A stretch of 64,000 nucleotides of DNA from Petrachloros mirabilis ULC683 (GTDB lineage Bacteria > Cyanobacteriota > Cyanobacteriia > Thermosynechococcales > Thermosynechococcaceae): assembly GCF_009939295.1 (NCBI RefSeq), contig NZ_WVIC01000019.1, positions 1 through 64,000 of the forward strand, in the 5' to 3' direction. Positions within the stretch are counted from its first letter, which is position 1, and each line of letters opens with the position of its first letter. Below, in pieces: positions 37,222 through 46,085 of this stretch. A program made the translations under genes and the position numbers. The notes beneath the pieces are model-generated. The model was not told where the DNA came from and ran no database searches. It worked only from the letters and a program-made list of their open reading frames with translations.

Positions 37222-37860
37222 ATGAAGACATCTATGGTTAAAGGCAGTGTAGCTGCATTTCTGGCTCTGGGGCTGAGTACCACAGCAGTGGCTCCTTTGA
37301 TGGTCATGACCCAACCCGCCATGGCTCAGCTTTTCGGCCAAAGTTCAGAGGTGAGAATTCCTGCGGGCACCCTGATTACGACAACATTACAAGATGCCGA
37401 ACGGATTGTGCTCAGCCCCAATGAAACGCTGGCCGTCACCTTGGTCACCAACAATGAAGTGCGCTCGTCTAGAGGCACCATTTTGATTCCCCGAGGAAGT
37501 TTGATTGAAGGGGAACTTCGCCCCACTGGTGGCGGCACCCAATTTGTGGCGCGCACTCTGGAGTTACGCAATGGTCGGCGCTACACCCTTGAAGCTACTT
37601 CAGATGTCGTCACCCGTCGAGAAGAAGTCAGCCGTGGCCGCAATACAGACCCTATCTGGCAAGGGGCTCTCATTGGGGGGGCTGCTTCTGCGGTTCTCTC
37701 AGAAATTTTTGGCAGTGTTGGCATCTTCAAGGTTCTAGGTGGAGCTGGTGCTGGGGCACTGGCTGGTTACCTGCTTGGGGGAAATCGCAGGGCTGAGGTG
37801 ATTGTGGTTGAACCGGAATTTGATCTCGATTTGCGCCTGGAGCGAGATCTGGTTTTGTAG
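37222..37860 (+). CDS. Exported protein with VirB10/TrbI-like segment and glycine zipper
   Basis: 212 residues. A signal peptide (MKTSMVKGSVAAFLALGLST through VMTQPAMA) ends with AMA-QLFG, a good signal peptidase site. The mature part has IPAGTLITTTL and GTILIPRGSLIEGELRPTGGGTQFVARTLEL, which resemble the beta-barrel repeats of VirB10/TrbI. A glycine-rich hydrophobic stretch (GALIGGAASAVLSEIFGS and GGAGAGALAGYLLGG) follows, typical of glycine-zipper outer-membrane or periplasmic proteins. The acidic tail is short. It stands alone, so a secretion-system role is not supported. Function unknown. Confidence 0.7.
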   Translation: MKTSMVKGSVAAFLALGLSTTAVAPLMVMTQPAMAQLFGQSSEVRIPAGTLITTTLQDAERIVLSPNETLAVTLVTNNEVRSSRGTILIPRGSLIEGELRPTGGGTQFVARTLELRNGRRYTLEATSDVVTRREEVSRGRNTDPIWQGALIGGAASAVLSEIFGSVGIFKVLGGAGAGALAGYLLGGNRRAEVIVVEPEFDLDLRLERDLVL

Positions 37861-38514
37861 CAAATTCCCTGAAGCTGTCCCTGGCGTTTTGATCATCCAG
37901 GACAAATCAATACCGTTATAGTCCGGCTGGTTCTCGACATCGCATCGATGGGGTGAGCTGCCGGATTGTGGTTTGAGGACACTACGTTTTGCTGTTCGGG
38001 CTTGTTCTGCAATTATTTTGGCAAAGAGAGCCGAAATTTGGATACAGGGCAGCTCTGAGGACGAGGCTACCGTGTACACACAAGTCTTGCCAAGATTCAA
38101 AATCCTTGCACTCGCCCCCCTAGCCCCCCAATTCTGGGGGGAAATAGTCCCAGTTTTTGTTGATCTCCCCCCAGAATTACGCCCTGCGGGCACGCTGCAT
38201 GAGGGGGGCGGGGGCTAATGCACAGCGAAATGGGTTTATCCAGAGATGTGTGTACACCGTAGGAGGACAAGAGGAGCCAAGGGGTGGGCAAGGCTGATCA
38301 ATGGACAAATTATTTGGGATCGTTTCTATGGCTGAGACTCGCTTAAAGGGTTAGAAAAGAACTTGACGACATTGAGGGTGACGACTAAATTTAGAGGAAA
38401 TCCCCATAGATGTCTTGGCTATGGCACTAGATGTAGCCTATAGTGTCTATCTATCCTGGCCAAACGCTTGGTGAGTGTGCTTAGTCAATCGTTACCCGAG
38501 GGTGTTGCAAAATT
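37861..38514. other. Intergenic region with repeat family B
   Basis: 654 bp before nrdJ. 38067-38262 is a MITE-like element (listed separately). 38263-38514 is the nrdJ leader; I looked for a cobalamin riboswitch B12 box there and did not find one. Confidence 0.55.
38067..38262. mobile_element. MITE-like repeat, family B, copy 2 (about 196 bp)
   Basis: Near-identical to 21099-21298 and in the same orientation. The terminal inverted repeats are CTACCGTGTACACACAAG and (reversed) CTACGGTGTACACACATC, better conserved than in copy 1. The interior keeps AGTCCCAGTTTTTGTTGATC and ACGCCCTGCGGGCACGCTGC. It has no open frame. Confidence 0.8.
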
Positions 38515-40467
38515 ATGGTTGTTTCTCAGTCTCCTGCGCCCATACAACTCAGTGAATCGCAAAAGGCGGTTCTCCAAAAGTATTTCACCAATGGTGAAAG
38601 CACCTGGGAGCAGGTGATTGAGCGGGTGGCAAGATTTGTCGCCAGTGCGGAACCCACCCCAGAGGCGCAACAGTACTGGTACGAGCGCTTTACTTCGATT
38701 TTGGTGACGATGAAGTTTGTACCGGGAGGATCGATTCTGGCCAATAGTGCCCACGGGACGCACGGGTTGCTGAATTGCTTTGTACTCTCTACTGAGGATG
38801 ACATTTACGGCATTACTAAGTTGGTGTCAGATGCGGTGCTGACCACTAAGTTTCGGGGTGGGGTCGGTATCAATATTGGCTCTGAAGGGCAAAAGGGCTA
38901 TATCCGCCCTAAGGGCTCTCCGTTCCGGGATGGTCGGGCACTGGGGCCTTGTTCGGTACTGGATATGGTGTCGGAAAACTCAAAGAAAATTACAACTGGG
39001 AATAAGGCACGTCGGGGAGCGTTTTTGTTCTCGATGGACTGGCGACACCCTGATATTTTTGAGTTTGTGCAGGCTAAAACCCAGTCCACCATTGATGCCA
39101 ATTTGGTCAAGTCCATTATTGAGGAGATGGCGCGGTTAGCCCAGTCTACGGCACCGTTGGCAGAGCGACAGCAGCAACTACGAGAGCTGAATGAAAAGCT
39201 GGCAACCGCTTGGGTGGAGACGCATCTGAGTCCTGAGGGGAGGCGCGATCGCAGGTGGCACAACGCCAATATTTCCGTCCAGCTCGACGATGAGTTTTTT
39301 GCCAAACTCGACCAAGGCGATGCCTTTGCCCACGAACTCTGGGACAAAATTGCCCAGTACGCCCACGACACCGCTGATCCAGGGTTGCTCCTAATCGATA
39401 ATGCCAAACGTCGCAGCCCCATCCGTGATTTTGTCACTTGTACCAACCCTTGCGGTGAAATTTTCCTGCCACCCAACTCGGCCTGTAACCTGGGGTCTCT
39501 GGTGCTGACCAAGTTTATTCACCGCGATAACTCGGGTGCCGTACACATCGACTGGGATGACCTGGCCGAAACCGTGAAGATCGCCACGCGATTTCTCGAC
39601 AACGTTCTCAATGTATCCGAGTTTGCCACCCCGGATCAAAAGCACAACGTACGCCATGTCTATCGGCAGTTGGGCTTAGGCATCATGGGCTGGGCCGACT
39701 ACCTGAAGATGGCTCGGATTCCCTATGACTCTGCGCAGCATCTCGAAGAAATTGATCGCTGGGGGCAGTGGATTGCTCACCACGCCTACCGCACCTCAGA
39801 AGCCCTGGCAGCAGAAAAAGGGGCTTGTGGCATTTGGCCTGACATCGAAAGCGTCCGCACGGGCAACCCTTTTGAACTGTGGATGGACAGCGAAGGCAAT
39901 CACTACAATGGAGCCGAGGCCAAGCTCTCCAATCGCCAAGATCTTACCCAAATTCCCCGGCGCAACTCTACGGTACTGTCGATCGCTCCCACCGGCAGCA
40001 TTGCCCAACTGGCAGCCTGTTCTTGGGCTTTTGAACCCGATTTTGGCCTGACAGTCTGGAAGCAAGTGTTTGTAGATGCGTCTCGCAATGAGCAAAACTG
40101 GGTACAACTGCTCAACCCCTACCTGGAAGACCTGAATCTCTCCGAAGCCGATGCTGAAATTGTCAAGCGCACCGGTTCCCTGAAAGGCACCACCTTGGCG
40201 ACAGAAGATCCTGAGTTAGCTCGCAGCTTTAAGATTGCCCGTGAGGTTCCTCCCGGCTGGCATATCCTGGTGCAGTCTAAGTGGCAAGACTGGATTGACT
40301 CATCTATTTCCAAAACCATTAACTTGCCGACCCATGCCACTGTGGCTGAGATCAAGCAAATCTATCGTCTGGCGCAAAAAGCCGGGCTTAAGGGGGTCAC
40401 CATCTATCGCTCAGGCACCCTGGAATCTGAACCCATTAAAGTTGGGGATGCTGAAAGAGACACTTAG
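38515..40467 (+). CDS. nrdJ: Adenosylcobalamin-dependent ribonucleotide reductase (class II)
   Basis: Makes deoxyribonucleotides from ribonucleotides without a separate radical subunit, using coenzyme B12; cytoplasmic. 650 residues. Motifs: GGSILANSAHGTHGLLNCFVL (substrate-side Cys), FRGGVGINIG, TNPCGEIFLPPNSACNLGS (thiyl-radical Cys in NPCGE) and LSIAPTGSIAQLAACSWAFEP. The last 80 residues contain no cysteine, though many class II enzymes end in a redox-active Cys pair. No second reductase subunit is nearby, as expected. CbiT at 47668 is another B12 gene in the window. Confidence 0.93.
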   Translation: MVVSQSPAPIQLSESQKAVLQKYFTNGESTWEQVIERVARFVASAEPTPEAQQYWYERFTSILVTMKFVPGGSILANSAHGTHGLLNCFVLSTEDDIYGITKLVSDAVLTTKFRGGVGINIGSEGQKGYIRPKGSPFRDGRALGPCSVLDMVSENSKKITTGNKARRGAFLFSMDWRHPDIFEFVQAKTQSTIDANLVKSIIEEMARLAQSTAPLAERQQQLRELNEKLATAWVETHLSPEGRRDRRWHNANISVQLDDEFFAKLDQGDAFAHELWDKIAQYAHDTADPGLLLIDNAKRRSPIRDFVTCTNPCGEIFLPPNSACNLGSLVLTKFIHRDNSGAVHIDWDDLAETVKIATRFLDNVLNVSEFATPDQKHNVRHVYRQLGLGIMGWADYLKMARIPYDSAQHLEEIDRWGQWIAHHAYRTSEALAAEKGACGIWPDIESVRTGNPFELWMDSEGNHYNGAEAKLSNRQDLTQIPRRNSTVLSIAPTGSIAQLAACSWAFEPDFGLTVWKQVFVDASRNEQNWVQLLNPYLEDLNLSEADAEIVKRTGSLKGTTLATEDPELARSFKIAREVPPGWHILVQSKWQDWIDSSISKTINLPTHATVAEIKQIYRLAQKAGLKGVTIYRSGTLESEPIKVGDAERDT

Positions 40468-40480
40468 TTCCAAATCGGTT

Positions 40481-40494
40481 TAGTAGTCTGTCAA
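40481..40494. repeat. Short family C end-like motif
   Basis: TAGTAGTCTGTCAA lies just after nrdJ and differs at one base from TAGTGGTCTGTCAA at 47483-47496, the end of the diverged family C copy. Alone it is a weak sign of an element remnant. Confidence 0.3.
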
Positions 40495-40499
40495 GCCCG

Positions 40500-41684
40500 C
40501 TATACCGCCGCTGGAATTTTGGATTCAGTCAGTCGGGTGAGCACCTGTTCTAGCACCATTGCTGTCCAGTCTAGGTCTGCTTCAGTGGTTTCGCGCCCTA
40601 GGGTAATCCGCAGGCCAGCACTCGCCGCTGTTTCAGACAAGCCCATGGCCAGTAGCACTGGGCTGGGAGTCAATTTGCCACTGTGGCAGGCTGACCCAGA
40701 GCTGATGGCAATTCCCGCCAGATTCATTTGGCGTACCACGGCTTTGCCGCTCAAAGGGGGCTGCGATGATCTCCGACCGGTCTGGGGCCATCGCACCCAA
40801 AAGCTGAGATGATGGGGCAAGCGTTGCTGAGGATCCCCCGTGGGCACCAGCAGAAGATTATCGGCCAGTCGCCCATAAAGTCGATCGCGCAGCGCTGTCA
40901 ACCGCACCGACTCTGCGGCCAAGTTCTGAGCGGCTAGGTGGGCAGCATGACCCATGGCTGCGATCGCAGGCAACCCTGGCGTCCCTGAGCGCAAATTGCC
41001 TTCTTGACCCCCTCCAGCCAACAACGGCACCAAATCAAGCCCAGGCCGCACGTAGAGCGCCCCCGCACCCTGGGAGCCATAGAACTTGTGACTAGAAAGC
41101 GAGAGTAAATCAACGCCTAAAGCCTGAACATCCAGTCGTATGCGCCCCGCCGCCTGAACCGCATCGGTATGAAAATAAGCCCCATGGCGGTGGGCAATCT
41201 CCGCCAGAGCGGGAATAGGTTGAAGCGTTCCCACCTCACTTTGACCATAGATAACCGACACCAGCACTGTATTAGACCGCAAAGCCCTCTGTAGAGCCAA
41301 GGGTTGCACCCGTCCCTGGGGATCCACTGGCAAACAGGTTACCTGCCAACCTCCCTGAGCCAACTGCTGAGCAGCATTGCTAATCGAAGAATGCTCCACA
41401 CCAGAAATAATCAAATGCTGAGGCTGCTCAAATCGAGAAGCCACCCCGTGTAAGGCCAAATTATTAGACTCCGTACCCCCCGAGGTGAACACAATAGACT
41501 CCAGTGGAGCCTGAATCAGATCCGCCACCTGCATTCGAGCCTGCTCAAGAACCCAGGCTGCGCGCTCCCCCCAGACATGGAGGCTAGATGGATTTCCCCA
41601 GTGCTCAGACAACACCAATTGCACCGTAGAGATCACCTCAGGATGGCAGGGGGTTGTAGCGCTATAGTCTAAGTAAATTTGCAT
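40500..41684 (-). CDS. Cysteine desulfurase (NifS/IscS class)
   Basis: PLP enzyme that removes sulfur from cysteine for iron-sulfur clusters and thiolation. 394 residues from ATG 41684 (MQIYLDYSATTPCHPEV); in-frame sequence further upstream is not family-like. Motifs: GGTESNNLALHG, FHTDAVQAAGRI, SLSSHKFYGSQGAGAL (PLP Lys) and SSGSACHSGKLTPSPVL (active-site Cys). The loop around the Cys is of the shorter NifS/IscS type. It is convergent with nrdJ with about 30 bp between and divergent from the DUF1825 gene. Exact subgroup is uncertain. Confidence 0.92.
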   Translation of the reverse strand: MQIYLDYSATTPCHPEVISTVQLVLSEHWGNPSSLHVWGERAAWVLEQARMQVADLIQAPLESIVFTSGGTESNNLALHGVASRFEQPQHLIISGVEHSSISNAAQQLAQGGWQVTCLPVDPQGRVQPLALQRALRSNTVLVSVIYGQSEVGTLQPIPALAEIAHRHGAYFHTDAVQAAGRIRLDVQALGVDLLSLSSHKFYGSQGAGALYVRPGLDLVPLLAGGGQEGNLRSGTPGLPAIAAMGHAAHLAAQNLAAESVRLTALRDRLYGRLADNLLLVPTGDPQQRLPHHLSFWVRWPQTGRRSSQPPLSGKAVVRQMNLAGIAISSGSACHSGKLTPSPVLLAMGLSETAASAGLRITLGRETTEADLDWTAMVLEQVLTRLTESKIPAAV

Positions 41685-41829
41685 GGCACTAGATGTGATA
41701 CGGTTATCCCTAATTCTCGTTGCCATGTATGGCTTTGGGGAAACGTTACGATAAAAATGATTGCCTAGCTGGGGATGTTTACCCAACCTACTCCTAGTTT
41801 TACCGTTTTACACCGCGCCACTGACTACC

Positions 41830-42153
41830 ATGGGATTTTTTGATTCAGAGATTGTGCAACAAGAAGCCAAGCAGCTCTTTGAGGATTACCAATCTCTCTC
41901 ACAGCTTGGCAGCGACTACGGCAAGTTTGACCGTGAGGGCAAAGTCATCTTCATCGAGCGAATGGAGCAGATGATGGATCGCTATCGCATCTTTATGAAG
42001 CGATTTGAGTTATCAGACGACTTCATGGCTCGAATGACTGTAGAGCAGCTCAACACCCAAATGGGGCAGTTTGGGACTACCCCCAAGCAAATGTTTGACC
42101 AAATGCACATGACCCTAGAACGGATGAAGCGAGAAGTTGAGCAGACTCTTTAG
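41830..42153 (+). CDS. DUF1825 family protein
   Basis: 107 residues from ATG 41830 (MGFFDSEIVQQEAKQLFEDYQ), which matches the usual N-terminus of this cyanobacterium-specific family; an in-frame extension upstream to 41761 is not conserved in type. The rest is helical: GKVIFIERMEQMMDRYRIFMKRFELSDDFMARMTVEQL. No function is known. The stop codon at 42151-42153 coincides with the edge of a tandem repeat (42142-42353), so the 3' end of its message is repeat-derived. Confidence 0.85.
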   Translation: MGFFDSEIVQQEAKQLFEDYQSLSQLGSDYGKFDREGKVIFIERMEQMMDRYRIFMKRFELSDDFMARMTVEQLNTQMGQFGTTPKQMFDQMHMTLERMKREVEQTL

Positions 42154-42353
42154 TGTTCCGTCAGGAAAATTTTGAGGAGTCGCAGAGCCTCAAAATTTAA
42201 CCCCCATCAACTTCTGGATACTCAGCTATCCTTCAAGACAAAGTTGACAGACTCTTTAGTGTTCCGTCAGGAAAATTTTGAGGAGTCGCAGAGCCTCAAA
42301 ATTTAACCCCCATCAACTTCTGGATACTCAGCTATCCTTCAAGACAAAGTTGA
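42142..42353. repeat. Two perfect tandem copies of a 106-bp hairpin repeat, family C
   Basis: 42142-42247 and 42248-42353 are identical. Each unit begins CAGACTCTTTAG, contains the hairpin AAATTTTGAGG/CCTCAAAATTT (11 bp, 10-nt loop; 42167-42198 and 42273-42304) and ends AAAGTTGA. The first eight bases of a third unit follow at 42354. It starts inside the last codons of the DUF1825 gene and ends 41 bp before tRNA-Asp. Placed between converging genes, the hairpins could terminate both. Confidence 0.9.
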
Positions 42354-42393
42354 CAGACTCCTTAGGGGTTGCAAAAACGAGGAAATCGATAAA

Positions 42394-42467
42394 CGGGACT
42401 GACGGGGCTCGAACCCGCAACTTCCGCCGTGACAGGGCGGTGCTCTAACCAATTGAACTACAGTCCC
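42394..42467 (-). tRNA. trnD: tRNA-Asp (GTC)
   Basis: The minus strand folds as a 74-nt cloverleaf: acceptor GGGACTG pairs with CAGTCCC, discriminator G; D-arm TAGTTCAATTGGTTAGA; anticodon loop CTGTCAC with GTC; T-arm GCGGGTTCGAGCCCCG. CCA is not encoded. The GTC anticodon and the G73 discriminator identify aspartate. It faces the tandem repeat at its 3' side. Confidence 0.97.
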
Positions 42468-42574
42468 ATCTGTAGAGCGATCTTCATTTTGCAGATTGAC
42501 GATACTTTTGTCAAATATCCAACAAAAATTGGCAGGCCAACCCAGCTTGACGGCTCCGCCCCCGGAAAACCTCT

Positions 42575-42904
42575 CTAGTGCGCTCGCTGGGCTAAGAGTT
42601 GCTCCTCTAAAACCGCGATGCGATTATAAGCCGCTGTTAACTGAGCTGTGAGCCGCTGAATTTGAATTTCAGGGGACAAGACTCGCTCACTGCGATCGCC
42701 TAAATCGGGCTGCTCACTATCCACCAGCACATCCTTATGACCCCTGCCGGTCACCATACTGCGATCAAACAAAGGGGTCGCCGATGGGGGAGTAGGGGGC
42801 GAACTGAACCCCTCACCCATCTTTTCGTTGAGTTGTGCCACCAAAACCTGGAGATCATCGACTTTGGCACTGACTATACACAATTGCTTTTGAATAGAGT
42901 CCAC
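42575..42904 (-). CDS. Small protein with two coiled coils
   Basis: 109 residues from GTG 42904. The N-terminal helix ([27 protein letters not shown]) and the C-terminal helix ([30 protein letters not shown]) are both heptad-like, separated by a Pro/Ser-rich linker. I recognise no named family; small two-coil proteins like this are frequent in cyanobacteria. It is upstream of tRNA-Asp on the same strand. Confidence 0.6.
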   Translation of the reverse strand: MDSIQKQLCIVSAKVDDLQVLVAQLNEKMGEGFSSPPTPPSATPLFDRSMVTGRGHKDVLVDSEQPDLGDRSERVLSPEIQIQRLTAQLTAAYNRIAVLEEQLLAQRAH

Positions 42905-43481
42905 AAGCTACCTTAAAAATTTACTTGATCACTATGTTAGTGATTCAGCCTCGAAAACGGAAATTAAATCTATAAATCTATTCAAAAATTTTTGTTAAGG
43001 TTTTCTCACTTTAAGTCACGCTGGTCGGGGCGACTTAGAGAAGCAGGTCGCGGATCCGAAATCATCCTTTGTCAATTCGCCAAGTTCCTTTGCTGAAAAA
43101 GACTTCGCCTCTGAGGGTGTCGCACATGCAGATCCCAAAATGGCTGTGAGCAGTCGCAATCTTTGTCTAATTCTTTAATCTTGTTTAAATTGGTTTGCAG
43201 TCCTTTGCCAATCCCGATCTTTGCTGCCCTTCTCGAAGCAATATTAATTGAAAAACTGCTGTTATTCTAAGCTTAAAAAATTAGATCCAAAAAAAATTCT
43301 TTTAGGTTGGCGAATCGTGGTTGGCATCGTCAATCTCTATCCTGAATTGACTTGGATGCATGGGAGTTGATCCCTGGCATCAAAGTTACTTGAGTCTGAG
43401 CTCACCTGTGGCGATCTAAATGAGCTGTGGCAGCTCTCTCACCCCTCAAGTCCTCTGAGCAACTATTAATCTTTCTGGCCT
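42905..43481. other. Intergenic region of 577 bp
   Basis: No gene or convincing RNA structure found. AT-rich runs (42990, 43275-43305) and several short inverted repeats are present. A small RNA cannot be excluded. Confidence 0.45.
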
Positions 43482-44705
43482 TTAGCCAAAAAGCTCCCAC
43501 ACGGTTCCCAGAACTGCATTGGAGAAGAGTAATCCCTCTGGATCGCTGAGCCGAATTCGAGGGTCAGCACGTTTGGGCGGATCAATCCAAACATATCCCT
43601 GTTGCTGCCAGGGGACGAGTCCAGCCAGCAGTCGCGTCACCACGGGGGCTCCAAACTGCGCCTGCAAAAATCGAATGGGAATGCCTTCGGTTAAGCGCAG
43701 ACCCAGCATCAAGGTTTCTAGTAGGACATCGGAGGGGGTGTCTGGGCAGATCTGCGGCCATGTGCCCGTTGCCTGGATGGCTGCCACCCATTGCAAGTAG
43801 CCTATTCGAGTTCGAGGGCGAGTGAGGCGCTGCCGTTCTCGGTAGCTGGTGGCACCCATGCCAAAGGCGTAGTAGGGCTGATTGTGCCAGTAGACGCGGT
43901 TATGGCGACACTGATACCCCGGTTGAGCATAATTAGAAATCTCATAGTGTTCGTATTGGGCGGCCCGGAGTCGCGCTGAGACCCACCGATACATCTGTGC
44001 AGCTTGATCATCGGTCGGGAGCGGGGCATTGCCCGGTTGGTAAGACTTGCCAAAGGCGGTGGTCGGCTCCAGCACTAAATCATAGGCGGAGAGATGGGGG
44101 GGCTTCAGGGCAATGGCTGCTTCCACGGAGGCTTGCCACTGGGACAGGGTTTGGTGGGGCAGTCCTGAAATCAGATCCAGACTCCAATTCAAGATGCCAG
44201 CTTGGCACACCCAGGCCACGGCCTCGTGAATATCTTGGACTCGATGGGTGCGACCGCAGGCTTGGAGGAGTGAATTTTGAAAGGCTTGTACCCCCAAGCT
44301 GACCCGATTGACGCCCAAATCGGCATAGGCTTGTACTTGCGCGGCGTCAAAGGTTCCAGGATCCATCTCCATAGAGATTTCGACTTGGGAATCTAGCCCA
44401 AACTGCTGGGTTAGGGCTGCCAAAATTTGGCCGATCTGGGGTGGAGACACCAGGGAAGGGGTGCCGCCGCCAAAGAAAATAGTCTGCAAGGGAGCACCAG
44501 CGGTAGCGGTGGCAGCTATTTCTTGGCAGAGCGTCGCAATATAGTCAGCAATGGTTCTAGAGGGTTCTCCTCGCTGCCGATCCCCGATCACGGCAATGGG
44601 AAAATCGCAGTAAAAACACCGCCGCCGACAAAAGGGCAGGTGGATATAGGCTGAGCGGGGAATGGTATGGGTCTGCGGTACAATCTGACTGCTTACGCTG
44701 ATCAT
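43482..44705 (-). CDS. hemW: Radical SAM haem chaperone HemW-like protein
   Basis: 407 residues. The radical-SAM cluster is C-x3-C-x2-C in FCRRRCFYCDF. Then FFGGGTPSLV, EMDPGTF, GVNRVSLGVQAF, SLDLISGLPHQTLSQW, and NRVYWHNQPYYAFGMGATSY follow, in the order seen in HemW (formerly annotated as a second coproporphyrinogen dehydrogenase). HemW carries haem to target proteins rather than making it. The tail is family-like. Divergent from the ABC permease gene, with only 20 bp between starts, so their promoters overlap coding DNA. Confidence 0.92.
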   Translation of the reverse strand: MISVSSQIVPQTHTIPRSAYIHLPFCRRRCFYCDFPIAVIGDRQRGEPSRTIADYIATLCQEIAATATAGAPLQTIFFGGGTPSLVSPPQIGQILAALTQQFGLDSQVEISMEMDPGTFDAAQVQAYADLGVNRVSLGVQAFQNSLLQACGRTHRVQDIHEAVAWVCQAGILNWSLDLISGLPHQTLSQWQASVEAAIALKPPHLSAYDLVLEPTTAFGKSYQPGNAPLPTDDQAAQMYRWVSARLRAAQYEHYEISNYAQPGYQCRHNRVYWHNQPYYAFGMGATSYRERQRLTRPRTRIGYLQWVAAIQATGTWPQICPDTPSDVLLETLMLGLRLTEGIPIRFLQAQFGAPVVTRLLAGLVPWQQQGYVWIDPPKRADPRIRLSDPEGLLFSNAVLGTVWELFG

Positions 44706-44725
44706 AGGGGCAGGGAAGGGGTTTC

Positions 44726-46030
44726 ATGGTTGGGTATTTGGTTTCTCTGGCCATTTTTACGGCTACCTATGCTCTATTTAGTTTGGGGCTAAATTTGCAG
44801 TGGGGGTATACGGGACTGATCAATTTTGGTCATATTGCTTTTATGACGGTGGGGGCTTATACCACGGTGTTGTTGAGCCTGAATGGGGTGCCGTTGGTGC
44901 TGGCGGTGCTGGCTGGGGCGATTCTAGCTGGAATTTTGGGGCTTCTGATTGGGATTTCGACGCTCCGACTGCGGGAAGACTACCTGGCTATTGTCACCAT
45001 TGGGGTTTCAGAGGTGGTACGGCTGATTGCCCTCAATGAAGAGGAGTTGACCCAGGGAACTCGGGGAGTTTACGGCTTTCCATTGCCCTTGGCGAGTCTC
45101 AATCCTAATTTGCCCTTGCGTTTGGGGATGATTGTGATTTTGACGATGATCTGTGGGGTGGGGGTCTGGCAGATTTGGCGGTGGTTGGGACACGTTCCCC
45201 AAGGTGCAGATCGCTCGGTGCCCCTGCGGCGGGCTGCCCTGGGGCGACAGCGGTTGGCTCTGGGAGGCTACCTCTTGTGTTTGGGGGGCTCTGTGACAGC
45301 CCTGTGGTGGGGTTTTGCGATGAATACAGGATTTTTGGGGTTGGCTGGGGCAAGTGCGATCGCAGCCCTGGGTTGTGTCTACAGTCGATTTTCCCATCCC
45401 CTGAAAACGGCAAGCCATCAATCTTGGCTGACCCATAGCACGATCATCGCGGTAAATTTGGTGCTGGGGCTGGTGTTAATGGTTTACTGGGCAGGGGTCA
45501 TGGGTCTTTACGACTATACCTACAAAGCCGGGCTGATGTGGCTGTTGGTGGTGATCTTGGGGTTCACCTTTTGGCAATTGCAGCGCTGGGTGCATTCTCC
45601 TTGGGGGCGGGTGCTCAAGTCCATTCGTGAAGATGAGGAAGTGGCCAAGGCGCTGGGCAAAAACGTCTTTCGGTACAAACTCCAGTCTTTGATGTTAGGG
45701 GGGGCGATCGCAGGCATTGCCGGAGCCTTCTATGCTTGGCAGCTCACTTTTATTAACCCGGACGGCTTCATTCCCCTGATTACCTTTCAAGCCTGGATTA
45801 TTGTGGTGCTGGGAGGGGCTGGCAACAATGTGGGCACCCTGTTAGGAGCGATGATTTTTTGGGTGTACGATGCGGCAACCCGGTTTCTGCTGCCCAGTTT
45901 GGTGACTTTAGATGATGCTAGACTCGGGGCATTCCGCATTATGGTCATTGGCCTGCTCTTGATTGTTTTGATGATGTGGCGTCCCCAGGGCATTTTAGGC
46001 AATAAAGACGAACTGACCCTGGGACGTTAG
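44726..46030 (+). CDS. livM: Branched-chain/neutral amino acid ABC permease (LivM-type)
   Basis: 434 residues, long for LivM, with about ten hydrophobic segments. The family pattern is clear: LGLNLQWGYTGLINFGHIAFMTVGAYT, LRLREDYLAIVTIGVSEVVRL, and SIREDEEVAKALGKNVFRYKLQSLMLGG (EAA-like loop), then GAGNNVGTLLGAMIFW. A poorly conserved insert around 150-260 explains the extra length. It is followed, 55 bp on, by its LivG-type ATPase. In cyanobacteria this resembles the N-I neutral amino acid importer (Nat), whose other subunits are not in the window. Confidence 0.85.
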   Translation: MVGYLVSLAIFTATYALFSLGLNLQWGYTGLINFGHIAFMTVGAYTTVLLSLNGVPLVLAVLAGAILAGILGLLIGISTLRLREDYLAIVTIGVSEVVRLIALNEEELTQGTRGVYGFPLPLASLNPNLPLRLGMIVILTMICGVGVWQIWRWLGHVPQGADRSVPLRRAALGRQRLALGGYLLCLGGSVTALWWGFAMNTGFLGLAGASAIAALGCVYSRFSHPLKTASHQSWLTHSTIIAVNLVLGLVLMVYWAGVMGLYDYTYKAGLMWLLVVILGFTFWQLQRWVHSPWGRVLKSIREDEEVAKALGKNVFRYKLQSLMLGGAIAGIAGAFYAWQLTFINPDGFIPLITFQAWIIVVLGGAGNNVGTLLGAMIFWVYDAATRFLLPSLVTLDDARLGAFRIMVIGLLLIVLMMWRPQGILGNKDELTLGR

Positions 46031-46085
46031 ATCTGACGTTCTGTCCAGGGATGCAACCCTGGCTTCATCTGCTATTTAGCTCTAG

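Noticed and set aside
38263-38514. Cobalamin riboswitch before nrdJ
   Set aside because: No B12 box (AGYCMGGAGACC-type) or paired core found in the leader.
42142-42360. Possible CRISPR array
   Set aside because: The two repeats are contiguous 106-bp units without spacers, contain a hairpin, and have no cas genes nearby.
42905-43481. RNase P RNA or another large RNA gene
   Set aside because: No recognisable conserved core and no long pairing; region looks like spacer.
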